From: Motiliproteus sp. SC1-56
GTDB lineage: Bacteria > Pseudomonadota > Gammaproteobacteria > Pseudomonadales > Balneatricaceae
Direction: 5' to 3'
Assembly: GCF_017309075.1 (NCBI RefSeq)
Contig: NZ_JAEMGS010000006.1
Span: forward strand, 169,771 to 233,770
Length of the DNA: 64,000 nt
A model generated the notes under the pieces. It saw only the letters and a program-made list of their open reading frames with translations. It did no database searches and was not told where the DNA came from. Below, piece after piece: positions 41,031 through 50,438 of the stretch. The first letter of the stretch is position 1. Each line of letters begins with the position of its first letter. The translations under genes were made by a program, and so were the position numbers.

Positions 41031-41324
41031 GCGGCCGCTTCTGGCATCGATCAGGTATTCACGCACCCGCCCTCGTTCGTCGATCATCTCGATTTCATAG
41101 ATCAGCACGCCGTCCTCGTACTCCAGTTCCAGGTCGATAATGCGCCCCCGCAGCCGCTCCCGATGCCGCTCCAGGATATGTTCCAAGGGCAGCGCCTCTC
41201 CTTTCTCGACCAGGCGCTGCGCCTCGTACTGGTCGATGCCATCGGCGCGGGCCGGCACCGACAGCAGCAGGCTGAGGCTAATCGTCCCAGCGACCGTAAC
41301 CAGGAATCGCCACGTAATCTTCAT
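41007..41324 (-). CDS. PepSY-domain periplasmic protein
   Basis: 105-residue exported protein with a signal peptide (MKITWRFLVTVAGTISLSLLLSVPARAD; cleavage near residue 28) and a PepSY domain: an N-terminal helix (DQYEAQRLVEKGEALPLEHILER) followed by strands (IIDLELEYEDGVLIYEIEMIDERGRVREYLIDARSGRWL). Small PepSY proteins often accompany two-component systems and cytochromes and may modulate the sensor kinase. The start at 41324 is chosen from the signal peptide and a GAGGG upstream; it overlaps the 3' end of the diheme cytochrome gene by 47 bases. The last codons lie in a 15-bp tandem repeat, so the C-terminal length may vary between strains. Confidence 0.85.
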   Translation of the reverse strand: MKITWRFLVTVAGTISLSLLLSVPARADGIDQYEAQRLVEKGEALPLEHILERHRERLRGRIIDLELEYEDGVLIYEIEMIDERGRVREYLIDARSGRWLGKDRL

Positions 41325-41880
41325 CGAAGCGGCCCTCGGCTGCGGTCTGATGGCAACGATCACACTGGCTGAAGCCGCCGACTTCAGGGTTTTGCGCCAC
41401 CCAGCGCGGATTGATCTCGTCATGCTCGTTCCGGAAATAGGGTAGTTCGGTAATTCGCAATGGCACAGCACCATCCCGCACCCCCGCGGCAAAGCGACGG
41501 TTGCGGTAGGCGCCCCGGTCCGCCGCCCGCGCCAGCAGGTAGGTCTCGATAGCCTGTTGGTCCTCAGGCAGCAGCTCGGCGTTGTCGCCGAAGTGGTCAG
41601 CCAGCCCATTCATCAGCGCGCGCCAGCTCGCTGCGGGCAGCAGTCCAGCCGGGTACGCCAGGTGACAGCTGCCGCACTCCTCAACATAGCGTCGCGCCGC
41701 CGGGCTCGACTCCGATGCACCTGCGGCTGCCCACCCCCGCCACGCCCCCGCTTCATCATCGTCGTGTTCGCGGTCGGCCCAGACCTGGCTGGTGCTCAAA
41801 CCGAAAACGCCCGTTCCCAGCGCACCGCTTAGCAGCAGGACGCCCAGCGCCCAGCGCCAGTTGGCCAATTTCTCGTTCAT
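41278..41880 (-). CDS. Diheme cytochrome c (DHC family)
   Basis: 200-residue exported cytochrome of the DHC type. An uncleaved or cleaved N-terminal hydrophobic segment (about 9-36) exports it. Two heme sites are visible: CGSCH (69-73) and CDRCH (173-177), at the wide spacing typical of DHC. A histidine-rich and acidic stretch (REHDDDE) follows the signal. In Rhodobacter and Shewanella, DHC passes electrons to the SHP cytochrome, whose gene is the next one upstream here. AAGGAG gives a near-perfect ribosome-binding site before 41880. Confidence 0.9.
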   Translation of the reverse strand: MNEKLANWRWALGVLLLSGALGTGVFGLSTSQVWADREHDDDEAGAWRGWAAAGASESSPAARRYVEECGSCHLAYPAGLLPAASWRALMNGLADHFGDNAELLPEDQQAIETYLLARAADRGAYRNRRFAAGVRDGAVPLRITELPYFRNEHDEINPRWVAQNPEVGGFSQCDRCHQTAAEGRFDEDYVAIPGYGRWDD

Positions 41881-41906
41881 GGTTATCTCCTTAAATAGCA
41901 TTGAGC

Positions 41907-42296
41907 TCACTGTTGTTCGAGCCAGGTCAGCAGATCGCCCTTTTCCTGGGGGGTACAGGGGCGGTCAAAGGTCCACTGGCAATTGCGCTTCAGCCACTTG
42001 CGCACCTGTCGTTGATCGCTCAGACGTTTGGGGTTAACGGAGGGCGCCAAAGGCTCGATCGCCTTGCCGGTCTTGGCGTGCTTGCCGCTGCCCCGCAGGT
42101 CCCCGGAGTGACAGTCGGCGCAACGGCGTCCCAAAGGTGCGCTCTGCCAGAGCGCGGCCCCCCGGGCGGCGTCGAAAGGACCGGCGCCCTCGGCCTGGTA
42201 CTGGCGGCGCAGGTCATCCACCGGCGTCGCCGCCGCTCCCTGCAGCGCTCCACTCAATAGCACCGCGGTCAAAACTGCATGGACAGTTCTCATCAT
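41907..42296 (-). CDS. SHP-type monoheme cytochrome (DUF1924)
   Basis: 129-residue exported cytochrome with signal peptide (about 1-23). The heme site is CADCH (59-63). The C-terminal segment KWLKRNCQWTFDRPCTPQEKGD fits the sphaeroides heme protein family, in which an asparagine (here Asn105) replaces Met as a labile iron ligand and two cysteines (Cys106, Cys114) form a disulfide. Such proteins bind small ligands such as O2 or NO. Its ATG overlaps the stop of the cytochrome b gene (ATGA), and the diheme cytochrome that reduces SHP in other species is encoded directly downstream. Confidence 0.87.
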   Translation of the reverse strand: MMRTVHAVLTAVLLSGALQGAAATPVDDLRRQYQAEGAGPFDAARGAALWQSAPLGRRCADCHSGDLRGSGKHAKTGKAIEPLAPSVNPKRLSDQRQVRKWLKRNCQWTFDRPCTPQEKGDLLTWLEQQ

Positions 42297-42883
42297 CCTT
42301 GCTCCTGTCGGGCCCGCTTGCGGCCGGTGATCATGGCCCGCACCAGGTTCTCGTGGTGGGCCAGGCTGCTGACCAGCACGCCGGCAACGTGAACCACCAC
42401 CAGCCCCAGCATCAGGTTGGCCAGCCCCTCGTGCAGCTCCTCAAACAGCTCCTCGGAGAGCCCGGCCAGGAAGGTGCCGCTGAGCGGCCCCAACCCCTCG
42501 CTCGCCAGGGTCACCACCCCGGTGAAGCAGGTCAGGGCGAGCACCACCAGCATCAACAGAATCATCAGGCCACCGGCGGGGTTGTGTCCCTCGTAGTGGG
42601 CGGGCTGTCCGCGCAGCAGTGAACCCAGGTAGCGCCCCACCGTGCCGGGTGAAGCCACAAAGTCGGTGAAGCGGGCGTGACGGGTGCCGATAAAGCCCCA
42701 GGCAACCCGGAACAGCAACAAGCCGACGACCGCGTAGCCGGCAACGCTGTGCAGGTCGAGCCAGTCATCCTCGGTCAGGTAAGCAATCAGAAAAAATCCC
42801 GCCAGGGACCAGTGGAACAGTCTCACCAGCGGATCCCAGACCCGGACCCAACGATCGGGCCCCATCGTGTCGCTGCGTTTCAT
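42293..42883 (-). CDS. Cytochrome b561-type membrane protein
   Basis: 196-residue inner-membrane di-heme b-type cytochrome with four hydrophobic segments (about 20-37, 48-66, 100-125, 145-165). Candidate heme-ligand histidines are in VRLFHWSLA, LDLHSVAGY and the C-terminal FEELHEGLA and VVVHVAG segments, as in the Ni/Fe-hydrogenase-type cytochrome b561 family. It probably passes electrons from the quinone pool to the periplasmic DHC and SHP encoded next. AAGGAG lies seven bases before the ATG at 42883. This is the first gene of the six-gene operon. Confidence 0.9.
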   Translation of the reverse strand: MKRSDTMGPDRWVRVWDPLVRLFHWSLAGFFLIAYLTEDDWLDLHSVAGYAVVGLLLFRVAWGFIGTRHARFTDFVASPGTVGRYLGSLLRGQPAHYEGHNPAGGLMILLMLVVLALTCFTGVVTLASEGLGPLSGTFLAGLSEELFEELHEGLANLMLGLVVVHVAGVLVSSLAHHENLVRAMITGRKRARQEQG

Positions 42884-42932
42884 GTCAGATCTCCTTAAAT
42901 TGGCCTTGCACCGACAGATTACCCGGGGCGCG

Positions 42933-42949
42933 CTTAAACCAACCTTAAA
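42933..42949. promoter_or_regulatory. 11-bp-period direct repeat, candidate PhoP-like regulator box
   Basis: CTTAAA-CCAAC-CTTAAA: two hexamers 11 bases apart, the spacing used by OmpR-family regulators. Read on the - strand it gives CTTTTA-N5-GGTTTA, close to the PhoP box (T/G)GTTTA-N5-(T/G)GTTTA. It lies 50-66 bases upstream of the first gene of the operon that ends in a PhoP/PhoQ-like pair. Confidence 0.55.
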
Positions 42950-43046
42950 AGCCCACCCGGCGAAGCGGCTCCATCGCAACCGCTTCGCTATGCTTTCAGG
43001 TAACGTGCCGCAAAAGGCGTTGTCGAAGCGGGATGGAGATCACACG

Positions 43047-43781
43047 ATGAACATTCTGATTCTGGGGGGCACCGAAGAGGCGCGGACCCTGGCCACCACC
43101 CTGGCCCGGGGTGCACACGTCCCCTTCTACCGCAGTGCCGGGACGGAGCAAGCGCTTAACGGTGTGCGTTGCCGCTGGGGGCGTTACCCCAACATCAAGG
43201 CGCTGGTCGATGACCTGCGCCAGAACCAGGTCGATCTGCTGGTGGACGCCACCTCCCCCTACGCCCGTGCCATCAGCCTGCGGGCCTTTGAGGCCGCCGA
43301 ACAGGCCGGCATCACCCTGTGGCGTTTTCAGAGCCCGCTCTGGGAGCAGGCTGAAGGCGACCACTGGATCCACACCCCCGACTGGTTCGCTACCCTCGAG
43401 ATGTCCGACTTCCAGCAGCCGATAATCTGCCTGGAACAGAGCGCCGCGGATTACCTGTCGCGCATTCCGCCCGGGCAGCAATGGCTGCTCTGGGACGCCG
43501 GCGGCAAACAGCCCACCGGCGCCGGTTACCGGGTCGAACAGCGCCCGCCCGACGCATCCACCGAAACCGCCCTGGCCCTGATCGACAGCCACGGCTGCGA
43601 CGTGATCGTCACCGGCGACCTCGGGGGCCCCCGGTTGAGCCCGGAGGTCGCCGCCGCAAGGGCTCGCGGGCTGGCGGTGATCTTCCAGACCCGGCCGCTG
43701 CTGCCCGAGTCCGAACGGCTGTTCGACGACATCAATACCCTGCTATTGGCCCTGGACGAACTCACCGCCGTACCGTCCTGA
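43047..43781 (+). CDS. cobK: Precorrin-6A / cobalt-precorrin-6A reductase
   Basis: 244-residue cytoplasmic enzyme of the CobK/CbiJ family, which reduces (cobalt-)precorrin-6A with NADPH in cobalamin synthesis. MNILILGGTEEARTLA at the N-terminus is the nucleotide-binding start; LLVDATSPYARAISLRAFEAAEQAG (about 70-95) and VIVTGDLGGPRLSPEVAAARARGLAVIFQTRPLLPE near the C-terminus are family features, described here by their ends and spans. GGAG lies nine bases before the ATG at 43047; an earlier in-frame codon would overlap the operator region of the divergent operon. No other cobalamin gene is in the window. Confidence 0.9.
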   Translation: MNILILGGTEEARTLATTLARGAHVPFYRSAGTEQALNGVRCRWGRYPNIKALVDDLRQNQVDLLVDATSPYARAISLRAFEAAEQAGITLWRFQSPLWEQAEGDHWIHTPDWFATLEMSDFQQPIICLEQSAADYLSRIPPGQQWLLWDAGGKQPTGAGYRVEQRPPDASTETALALIDSHGCDVIVTGDLGGPRLSPEVAAARARGLAVIFQTRPLLPESERLFDDINTLLLALDELTAVPS

Positions 43782-43847
43782 GGACCGCGCATACCCGCTT
43801 GAAGCGCCCCGGGCCACCTATAATTAGGGCGTCTACAAGGGGCAGCA

Positions 43848-45209
43848 ATGAATACGGCAGCCAAGCGACTTCGCAACATGTTGGCCTGGCTGGCACTCTG
43901 GGTGCCGGCGGCGCTGGTCAATGCCCAGTCCAGCGGCACCGACCCCTGGGCGCTGGTGCTGAACGGCCCCATCGGCCCGGCCAGCAGCGACCTGGTGCAA
44001 CGCACCCTGACCCGGGCCGAAGCGGCGGAGGTGCCGTTTCTGGTGCTCCAGGTGGATACCCCCGGGGGGCTCGACCAGTCCATGCGCGCGATGATCCAGG
44101 CGATCATCAACGCGCCCCTGCCGGTCATCAGCTATGTGTACCCGTCCGGTGCCCGGGCGGCCAGCGCCGGCACCTACCTGCTCTATGCCAGCCACGTCGC
44201 CGCCATGGCACCGGCCACCAACCTGGGGGCGGCCACCCCGGTGCAGCTGGGCGGCGGCAGCCCGGCCACGCCCGAGACGCCCAAGTCAGAGCAGGATGCC
44301 CCCGCCGACAACGCCACCGCAATGCGGCGCAAGGTGGTCAATGACGCCGTGGCTTACATTCGCAGCCTCGCCGAGCTGCGCGGACGCAATGCCGACTGGG
44401 CCGAGCGCGCGGTGCGTGAAGGGGCCAGCCTCAGTGCCCGCGAAGCGCTGGACGCCGGGGTGATCGACCTGATGGCAGACGATCCGGAACAACTGCTGTC
44501 GAAACTGGACGGCCGCAGCGTCCAGGTCCAGAACCAGACCCGGGTGCTGGCCACCCAGGGGCTCGGCCTGAAGACCGTCGAAGGCGGCTGGCGGCACCGG
44601 TTTTTGCAGACCATCACCAATCCCAATATTGCCTACGTGCTGATGCTGGTAGGGCTCTACGGGCTTCTTCTGGAGGCCTACAACCCGGGCATGGGGTTTC
44701 CCGGGATCGTCGGCGGCATCTGCCTGCTGATCGCCCTTTACGCCTTCCAGATGCTGCCCGTCAGCTACACGGGACTGGCCCTAATCGGACTCGGCGTCGC
44801 CCTGCTGGCGCTGGAGGTCATGTCCCCGAGCTTCGGGCTCTTTGGCATCGGCGGCACGGTGGCCTTCGTCATCGGCTCCATCATGCTGATGGATACGGAG
44901 CTTCCGGGCTATCGCATCGCCCTCCCCCTGATCGCCGCCTTCACCCTGGTGACGGTGCTGATGGTACTGGTGGTACTGGCGCTGGTGATGAAAGCACGTA
45001 ACGCCCGCCTGGTCAGCGGCCCGGACACGCTGCTCGGGCAAGCGGCCCGGGTACTCGACGACTTCCAGGGCCGGGGCAAGGTGCAGCTGCAGGGCGAAAC
45101 CTGGAATGCCCACTGCAAAAGCAGCCTGCGCCGGGGCGATGAGGTGACGGTCACCGGCATTCGGGGCCTGGTACTGGAGGTGGAAAAGGAGAAAAACCAT
45201 GAGCGGTAG
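43848..45209 (+). CDS. NfeD-family membrane serine protease (ClpP class)
   Basis: 453-residue membrane protein of the long NfeD (NfeD1b) type. A signal or first helix (about 8-27) precedes a ClpP-like protease domain with Ser106 ([13 protein letters not shown]) and Lys162 (MRRKVVNDA) as the likely Ser/Lys dyad. Four or five membrane helices follow (about 265-390) and a soluble OB-fold domain ends the protein (about 395-453; [16 protein letters not shown]). Long NfeD proteins are nearly always paired with a stomatin-like partner, which some archaeal enzymes cleave. That partner gene follows with an 11-base overlap. Confidence 0.92.
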   Translation: MNTAAKRLRNMLAWLALWVPAALVNAQSSGTDPWALVLNGPIGPASSDLVQRTLTRAEAAEVPFLVLQVDTPGGLDQSMRAMIQAIINAPLPVISYVYPSGARAASAGTYLLYASHVAAMAPATNLGAATPVQLGGGSPATPETPKSEQDAPADNATAMRRKVVNDAVAYIRSLAELRGRNADWAERAVREGASLSAREALDAGVIDLMADDPEQLLSKLDGRSVQVQNQTRVLATQGLGLKTVEGGWRHRFLQTITNPNIAYVLMLVGLYGLLLEAYNPGMGFPGIVGGICLLIALYAFQMLPVSYTGLALIGLGVALLALEVMSPSFGLFGIGGTVAFVIGSIMLMDTELPGYRIALPLIAAFTLVTVLMVLVVLALVMKARNARLVSGPDTLLGQAARVLDDFQGRGKVQLQGETWNAHCKSSLRRGDEVTVTGIRGLVLEVEKEKNHER

Positions 45210-45963
45210 CTACTTTTTGCTCGCCGTGCTGGTGTTCGCACTGGCCTTGCTGTTCAGCATGTTCCGGGTCCTGCGCGAGTACGAGCGGGCGGTGGTGTTT
45301 CTGCTGGGGCGCTTCTACCGGGTCAAGGGGCCCGGGCTGATCATCATCGTGCCGGTGATCCAGCAGATGGTGCGGGTGGATATCCGCACCGTGGTGATGG
45401 ATGTGCCGACCCAGGACGTCATCTCCCGGGACAACGTCTCGGTCAAGGTCAACGCCGTGGTCTACTACCGGGTGGTCGACTCGCAAAAGGCCATTATCAA
45501 CGTCGAGAACTTCCACGCGGCCACCAGCCAACTGGCCCAGACCACCCTGCGCTCGGTGCTGGGGCAGCACGAACTGGACGACATGCTGGCCTCCCGGGAC
45601 GCGCTCAACCAGGCGATCCAGGACATTCTCGACCAGCAGACCGAGAACTGGGGCATCAAGGTCTCCAACGTGGAGATCAAGCACGTGGATCTCAACGAAT
45701 CCATGATCCGCGCCATCGCCAAGCAGGCCGAATCCGAGCGCGAGCGCCGCGCCAAGGTGATCCACGCGCTGGGTGAGCAGGAGGCGGCGGAAAAACTGGC
45801 CCAGGCCGCTCACGTCCTGGCCGGGGAGCCCCAGGCCCTGCAACTGCGTTACCTGCAGACCCTCACGGAAATCGCCGGGGAGAACAGCAACACCGTGGTC
45901 TTTCCGCTGCCCATCGAACTCCTCAACTACCTGAGGAGCAAAACGCCGGCACCCGACAGCTGA
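45199..45963 (+). CDS. Slipin/stomatin-like SPFH-domain protein
   Basis: 254-residue membrane-anchored SPFH protein. A single N-terminal helix (about 5-22) is followed by the SPFH/Band 7 domain (about 25-190), starting [27 protein letters not shown] and containing [20 protein letters not shown], then a coiled-coil rich in Glu, Ala and Arg (about 175-210). It would form membrane microdomain assemblies with the NfeD protease encoded immediately upstream (11-base overlap). AAGGAG lies seven bases before the ATG. Confidence 0.95.
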   Translation: MSGSYFLLAVLVFALALLFSMFRVLREYERAVVFLLGRFYRVKGPGLIIIVPVIQQMVRVDIRTVVMDVPTQDVISRDNVSVKVNAVVYYRVVDSQKAIINVENFHAATSQLAQTTLRSVLGQHELDDMLASRDALNQAIQDILDQQTENWGIKVSNVEIKHVDLNESMIRAIAKQAESERERRAKVIHALGEQEAAEKLAQAAHVLAGEPQALQLRYLQTLTEIAGENSNTVVFPLPIELLNYLRSKTPAPDS

Positions 45964-46038
45964 TGGTCGCGCCCAGCCCGTGGCGGATGGACTAGAATAA
46001 CTGACAATTGCGCTCAGCTTTCACCCTCCGGGTGGTTC

Positions 46039-47136
46039 ATGCCAAACGTCCCTCGCCGCCGTGTTTGCCTCTGGCTGTTTGCACTGGCCGCCGCCGTGCC
46101 CCCCCTGGTCTCAGCCCAGGGCAGCGCCCCGCCGGTGGTGGTCACCCGCGTTCAGGAACAGCCGGTCATCGAGTCCCTGCCCCTCTCCGGCACCGTGACC
46201 GCCCCCCGCTCTGCCCGGCTTTCGCCCGGGGTTGCCGGCCTCGTGGAGCGGGTCGAGGTGGACGCCGGGGATCGGGTCGAAGCCGGGGCCCTGCTGCTGA
46301 CCCTGGACCCGGCGCTTGCCCGCTGGTCCCTGGATATGGCGGCGGCCGCCTCCGAGCAGGCCCGGGAGGAGCTGGCCGACGCCCGCCGGCGCCTGGAGGA
46401 TGTACAGCGCCTGGAAAGCAACCGTGCCATCGCCCGCACCGAGCTGCACAGCCGCAAAAGCGAGGTAAGCATCGACCAGGCGCGAGTGCGCCTGCGCGAA
46501 GCCGAACGCCGGATCGCCGACGAGCGCCTTAAACGCCACAACCTCAGGGCCCCGTTTGCCGGCGTCATCAGCCGCAAGCACACGGAAGCCGGCGAATGGG
46601 TCAACCCGGGCGACCCGGTGCTGGAGCTGGTCGCCGACCGGGAGCTGCGCGTGGACCTGGCGGTCCCCCAGCGGGTATTTCCGCGGATCGACGCCCAGAC
46701 CCGGGTTGAGCTCCGGCTCGATGCCTTGAACAACGAAGTGCTGCCCGGACGCATCGGCGACATCGTCCCGGTCAGCGACCCGCAGGCCCGCACCTTCCTG
46801 ATCCACGTCTACCCCGAGGGCGACAACCGCCACCTCATCCCGGGCATGTCCACCAGCGCCACCCTCTACCTGGACACCGGCGCAACCGGGCTGGTGGTTC
46901 ACCGCGACGCCCTGCTGCGCCACCCCGACGGTCGCACCACCGCCTGGGTCGTCACCGGGCAGACGCCGCCCCGGGTGGAAGAGCGCCAGGTAAAGACCGG
47001 CCTTGGGTTCAACGGCCTGGTGGAAGTTCGTGAGGGGTTGCAGGCGGGTGACCAGGTGGTGGTTGAAGGCAACGAGGCGCTGCAGCCCGAACAGGCGGTC
47101 ACCCTGCAGACGCGCCTCTCCCAGGGCGCGGACTGA
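46039..47136 (+). CDS. RND efflux periplasmic adaptor subunit
   Basis: 365-residue membrane-fusion protein. A signal peptide (about 1-27, ending VSAQG) is followed by a strand/lipoyl half (TAPRSARLSPGVAGLVERVEVDAGDRVEAGALL), an alpha-helical hairpin (about 90-160), the second lipoyl half (LRAPFAGVISRKHTEAGEWV), a beta-barrel and a membrane-proximal domain. It links the RND permease encoded two bases downstream with an outer-membrane channel. No channel gene is adjacent, so a TolC-like partner encoded elsewhere is expected. Substrate is unknown. Confidence 0.93.
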   Translation: MPNVPRRRVCLWLFALAAAVPPLVSAQGSAPPVVVTRVQEQPVIESLPLSGTVTAPRSARLSPGVAGLVERVEVDAGDRVEAGALLLTLDPALARWSLDMAAAASEQAREELADARRRLEDVQRLESNRAIARTELHSRKSEVSIDQARVRLREAERRIADERLKRHNLRAPFAGVISRKHTEAGEWVNPGDPVLELVADRELRVDLAVPQRVFPRIDAQTRVELRLDALNNEVLPGRIGDIVPVSDPQARTFLIHVYPEGDNRHLIPGMSTSATLYLDTGATGLVVHRDALLRHPDGRTTAWVVTGQTPPRVEERQVKTGLGFNGLVEVREGLQAGDQVVVEGNEALQPEQAVTLQTRLSQGAD

Positions 47137-47138
47137 AC

Positions 47139-50100
47139 ATGTTCGAGCGTCTGATCCATCGTGGCACGCTGCTCACCGTCGTGGTCCTGATTCTCTGCGT
47201 GATTGGCCTGGTGGCGGCGCTGAAAATCCCGGTGCAGATGATTCCTGACCTCGACGTGCGCACCATCACCGTGCGCACCGCCTGGCCCGGGGCCACCCCC
47301 CAGGATGTGGAGAAGGAGATCCTGATCGAGCAGGAGGAGTTTCTACGCACGGTGCCGAGCCTCAGCCGGCTGGTAGCCAGCGCCGAGTTCGGCCGCGCCA
47401 GCGTGGAGCTGGAATTTCCCTACGGCGTGGACATCAACGAGACCCTGATCCGGGTCAGCAACGCCCTCAGCCAGGTCCCCGGCTACCCGGAAAACGTCGA
47501 CGAGCCCCGGGTCTACGCCACCTCCTTCTCCGGCAACTCGTTCATGTACTTTCGCGTGATTCCACTGCCCGGGAACCCGCGCGGGCTGGACATGGTGCTG
47601 ATGCAGGATTTTCTCGGGGACCAGGTGCGGCCGCGCATGGAACGTATCCCCGGGGTATCCCAGGTCAACGTCTACGGCGGCGCCGAACGGCAGATTCAGA
47701 TTCTGCTTTCACCCGCGCGGCTGGCCGAGCGCGGGCTCACCGTCAGCGACGTGCGGCGGGCTCTGAACGCCCGCAACCGGGACGTCTCGGGCGGTGAAAT
47801 CGAGTCCGGCAAACGCCGCTACCTGCTGCGCACCCTGGGCCGCTTCCGCGACCTGGACGAGCTGCGGGGACTGATACTGGCCCGTCGCGGTGACGGCCTG
47901 ATCCGCCTCGGCGCGGTCGCCGAGGTACGTCTTGATCACTTCGAACTCAGCGGCCACTCCTACACCGACGGGCAGCCGGGGCTAGGGATGTCGGTACGCC
48001 GCGAACCCGGGGCCAACGTGATCGCCATCAAGGAGGCGATGCTGGAAGAAATGGAGGCGCTCAACCGGGAGCTGCTCAACCCCGCGGGGATGGCCCTGCG
48101 CCTGATCGCCGAAGACGTGGGCTATGTCCAGGCCTCGTTGGGCAACGTCTGGAAAAACCTCGCCCTGGGGGCCCTGCTGGCGAGCCTGGTGCTGTTTATT
48201 TTCCTGCGCTCGATGCGGACCACCCTGGTCGGCGTCATGGGGATTCCCATCTGCACTATCGCCGCCTTCCTGGGCCTGCTGCTGGCCGGGCGCACCATCA
48301 ACGTGATCTCCCTGGCCGGCGTCGCCTTTGCCCTGGGCATGACCCTGGACAACAGCATCGTGGTGCTTGAGAGCATCGAGCTGGCCCGGCAGCAAGGCCT
48401 CAAGCGTTTTCAGGCCGCCGCGGAGGGGGTGCGGCGGGTGTGGCCGGCGGTGCTGGCCTCCACCCTGACCACGGTGCTGGTGTTCGTCCCCATCCTCTTT
48501 ATCGAACAGGAAGCCGGGCAGCTCTACTCCGACATCGCGCTGGCCGTCTCCGCCGCCATCCTCGCCTCCATGCTGGTGGCCATTACCGTGCTACCCACTG
48601 CCTGTGCCCGCATGCGCTTCGCCAGCCCCTCCCGCGCGGAGCAAAGGGGAACGCGCCGCGTGCTCAACGCCATCGCCTGGCTGACCGGCGGCCTCTGGCG
48701 CCGCGTGGCCACCATCCTCGTCACTGCCGGCATCAGCCTGGCAATCATCTTCTGGCTGACCCCGGCGGCCGAATACCTCCCCGAGGGGGAAGAACCCAAG
48801 ACCTTTGCCCGCATGCACGCCCCACCGGGCTATAACCTGACCACCATGAGCCGGGTGGGCGGGCAGGTACAGGCCTACCTGCTGCCTTTTTTGGAGCACT
48901 CGCCGGCCGACTTTGATGCGGGCAAGTCCCCGGTCCCGGCCCTCAAGTACGTCAACATGCGGGTGGATTCAGAGGGGCTTCGCGTGATCGCCGAACCCAA
49001 GGATCCCGCCCATATCCGGCCCCTGATGGATGCCCTGCGCACCCACTTTGAAAGCTACCCCGGCATGCGCTCGTTCGTCTCGCGCGGCTCGATCATCACC
49101 AGCAACGACGGCGGCACCCGCAGTGTCAACCTGGACATCGCCGGCACCGACCTGGCCACCCTCTACCGGGTGGCCCTCGCCGCCTACCGTCGCGCGGAAG
49201 TGGTATTCGACCAACCGCGAATCCAGGCCAACCCTCCCAGCCTCTCCCTGTCGCAGCCGCTGGTGGAAGTGCGGCCCGACTGGACCCGGGCGGCGGAGCT
49301 CGGGGTCAGCGCGGCGGACCTGGGATTTACCGTCTCCGCCCTGTCGGACGGGGCCTTTGTGGACGAGTTCCTGCTCGACGACGACAAGATCGATATCTAC
49401 CTCTACAGCGCCACGGGCACCGCCAGCACCCTCGACGACCTGGCCCAGCTTCCGGTCTACACCCCCGGCGGCGCCGTAGTTCCCCTCACCACCCTGGCCA
49501 CCCTGGAAGAGACCGTGGACACCAACCGCATTCGCCGGGTAAACGGGCGGCGCATGGTCACCCTGAGCATTATTCCGCCGCGCACCGTGGCCCTGGAAAC
49601 GGCGGTAGAGCGGGTGCGGACAGAAGTGGTGGGGCACCTGCAGGCGAGCGGCGAGGTGCCGGTCCAGGTGAGCATGAGCATCTCCGGCGCCGGCGACCAA
49701 CTGGACGCGACCCGTGAAGCCCTGGCGGACAACTACTTGGTGGCCGTGGTGATCATCTACCTGCTGCTGGTGGCCATCTTCACCCACTGGGGCTATCCCC
49801 TGCTGATCATGACCACTATCCCCCTGGGGGTGGCCGGCGGCATTCTCGGCCTCTGGCTGATGAACTGGGTGGGGACGCAACTACCGCTGGTGGGCCTGCC
49901 GGTGCTGACCCAGCCCTTTGACATGATCGCGATGCTGGGTTTTCTGATCCTGATGGGCACCGTGGTCAACAATCCGATCCTGATCGTTCACCAGGCCATG
50001 ACCAACGTCCGCCGCCACGGCATGGGCGCGGTGGACGCCGTACGCGACGCGGTGGAGACCCGGCTGCGTCCCATCGCCATGTCCACCCTCACCACCGTCT

Positions 50101-50315
50101 TCGGCCTCGCCCCGCTGGTGTTTCTGCCCGGCGAAGGGGCGGAACTCTATCGGGGGGTGGGGGCCATCGTGCTGTTCGGCCTGCTGGGCACTGCGATCGT
50201 CTCCCTCACCTTCCTCCCGGCCCTCACGGTCATGGTGCTTAGCTGGCACCAGGGGCGTTCACCCAGGACGTCGGCCCCCGCTTCTTCCGGCCACCTACCT
50301 CCCGGTAACGCCTAG
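47139..50315 (+). CDS. RND efflux permease, inner-membrane subunit
   Basis: 1058-residue proton-driven efflux permease with twelve expected membrane helices and two large periplasmic loops. TM1 is near 11-29 (TLLTVVVLILCVIGLVAAL); the TM4 proton-relay region reads FALGMTLDNSIVVLESIELARQ, with Asp-Asn rather than the Asp-Asp of AcrB, a common variant in less-studied RND families. TM10-12 contain FLILMGTVVNNPILIVHQAMTNVRR and the C-terminal RPIAMSTLTTVFGLAPLVF. It belongs to the hydrophobe/amphiphile-type group by overall layout, but drug or lipid substrates cannot be told. It pairs with the adaptor two bases upstream. Confidence 0.94.
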   Translation: MFERLIHRGTLLTVVVLILCVIGLVAALKIPVQMIPDLDVRTITVRTAWPGATPQDVEKEILIEQEEFLRTVPSLSRLVASAEFGRASVELEFPYGVDINETLIRVSNALSQVPGYPENVDEPRVYATSFSGNSFMYFRVIPLPGNPRGLDMVLMQDFLGDQVRPRMERIPGVSQVNVYGGAERQIQILLSPARLAERGLTVSDVRRALNARNRDVSGGEIESGKRRYLLRTLGRFRDLDELRGLILARRGDGLIRLGAVAEVRLDHFELSGHSYTDGQPGLGMSVRREPGANVIAIKEAMLEEMEALNRELLNPAGMALRLIAEDVGYVQASLGNVWKNLALGALLASLVLFIFLRSMRTTLVGVMGIPICTIAAFLGLLLAGRTINVISLAGVAFALGMTLDNSIVVLESIELARQQGLKRFQAAAEGVRRVWPAVLASTLTTVLVFVPILFIEQEAGQLYSDIALAVSAAILASMLVAITVLPTACARMRFASPSRAEQRGTRRVLNAIAWLTGGLWRRVATILVTAGISLAIIFWLTPAAEYLPEGEEPKTFARMHAPPGYNLTTMSRVGGQVQAYLLPFLEHSPADFDAGKSPVPALKYVNMRVDSEGLRVIAEPKDPAHIRPLMDALRTHFESYPGMRSFVSRGSIITSNDGGTRSVNLDIAGTDLATLYRVALAAYRRAEVVFDQPRIQANPPSLSLSQPLVEVRPDWTRAAELGVSAADLGFTVSALSDGAFVDEFLLDDDKIDIYLYSATGTASTLDDLAQLPVYTPGGAVVPLTTLATLEETVDTNRIRRVNGRRMVTLSIIPPRTVALETAVERVRTEVVGHLQASGEVPVQVSMSISGAGDQLDATREALADNYLVAVVIIYLLLVAIFTHWGYPLLIMTTIPLGVAGGILGLWLMNWVGTQLPLVGLPVLTQPFDMIAMLGFLILMGTVVNNPILIVHQAMTNVRRHGMGAVDAVRDAVETRLRPIAMSTLTTVFGLAPLVFLPGEGAELYRGVGAIVLFGLLGTAIVSLTFLPALTVMVLSWHQGRSPRTSAPASSGHLPPGNA

Positions 50316-50438
50316 CCGGCGCAGGCGCCGCCGGCAGCCCGAAATCCCAGTCGCCTGACGGTGTTCCAGGCGGTGTTGAACTACCCTTAAGCACGCCCTG
50401 CACCCCGGGCGTCAATACCCACCCAACAGGAGGAGACC

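Noticed and set aside
46039..50315. AcrAB/MexAB assignment of the RND pump
   Set aside because: The permease has Asp-Asn in TM4 instead of Asp-Asp and the pair lacks a regulator or channel gene; only a general RND call is supported.
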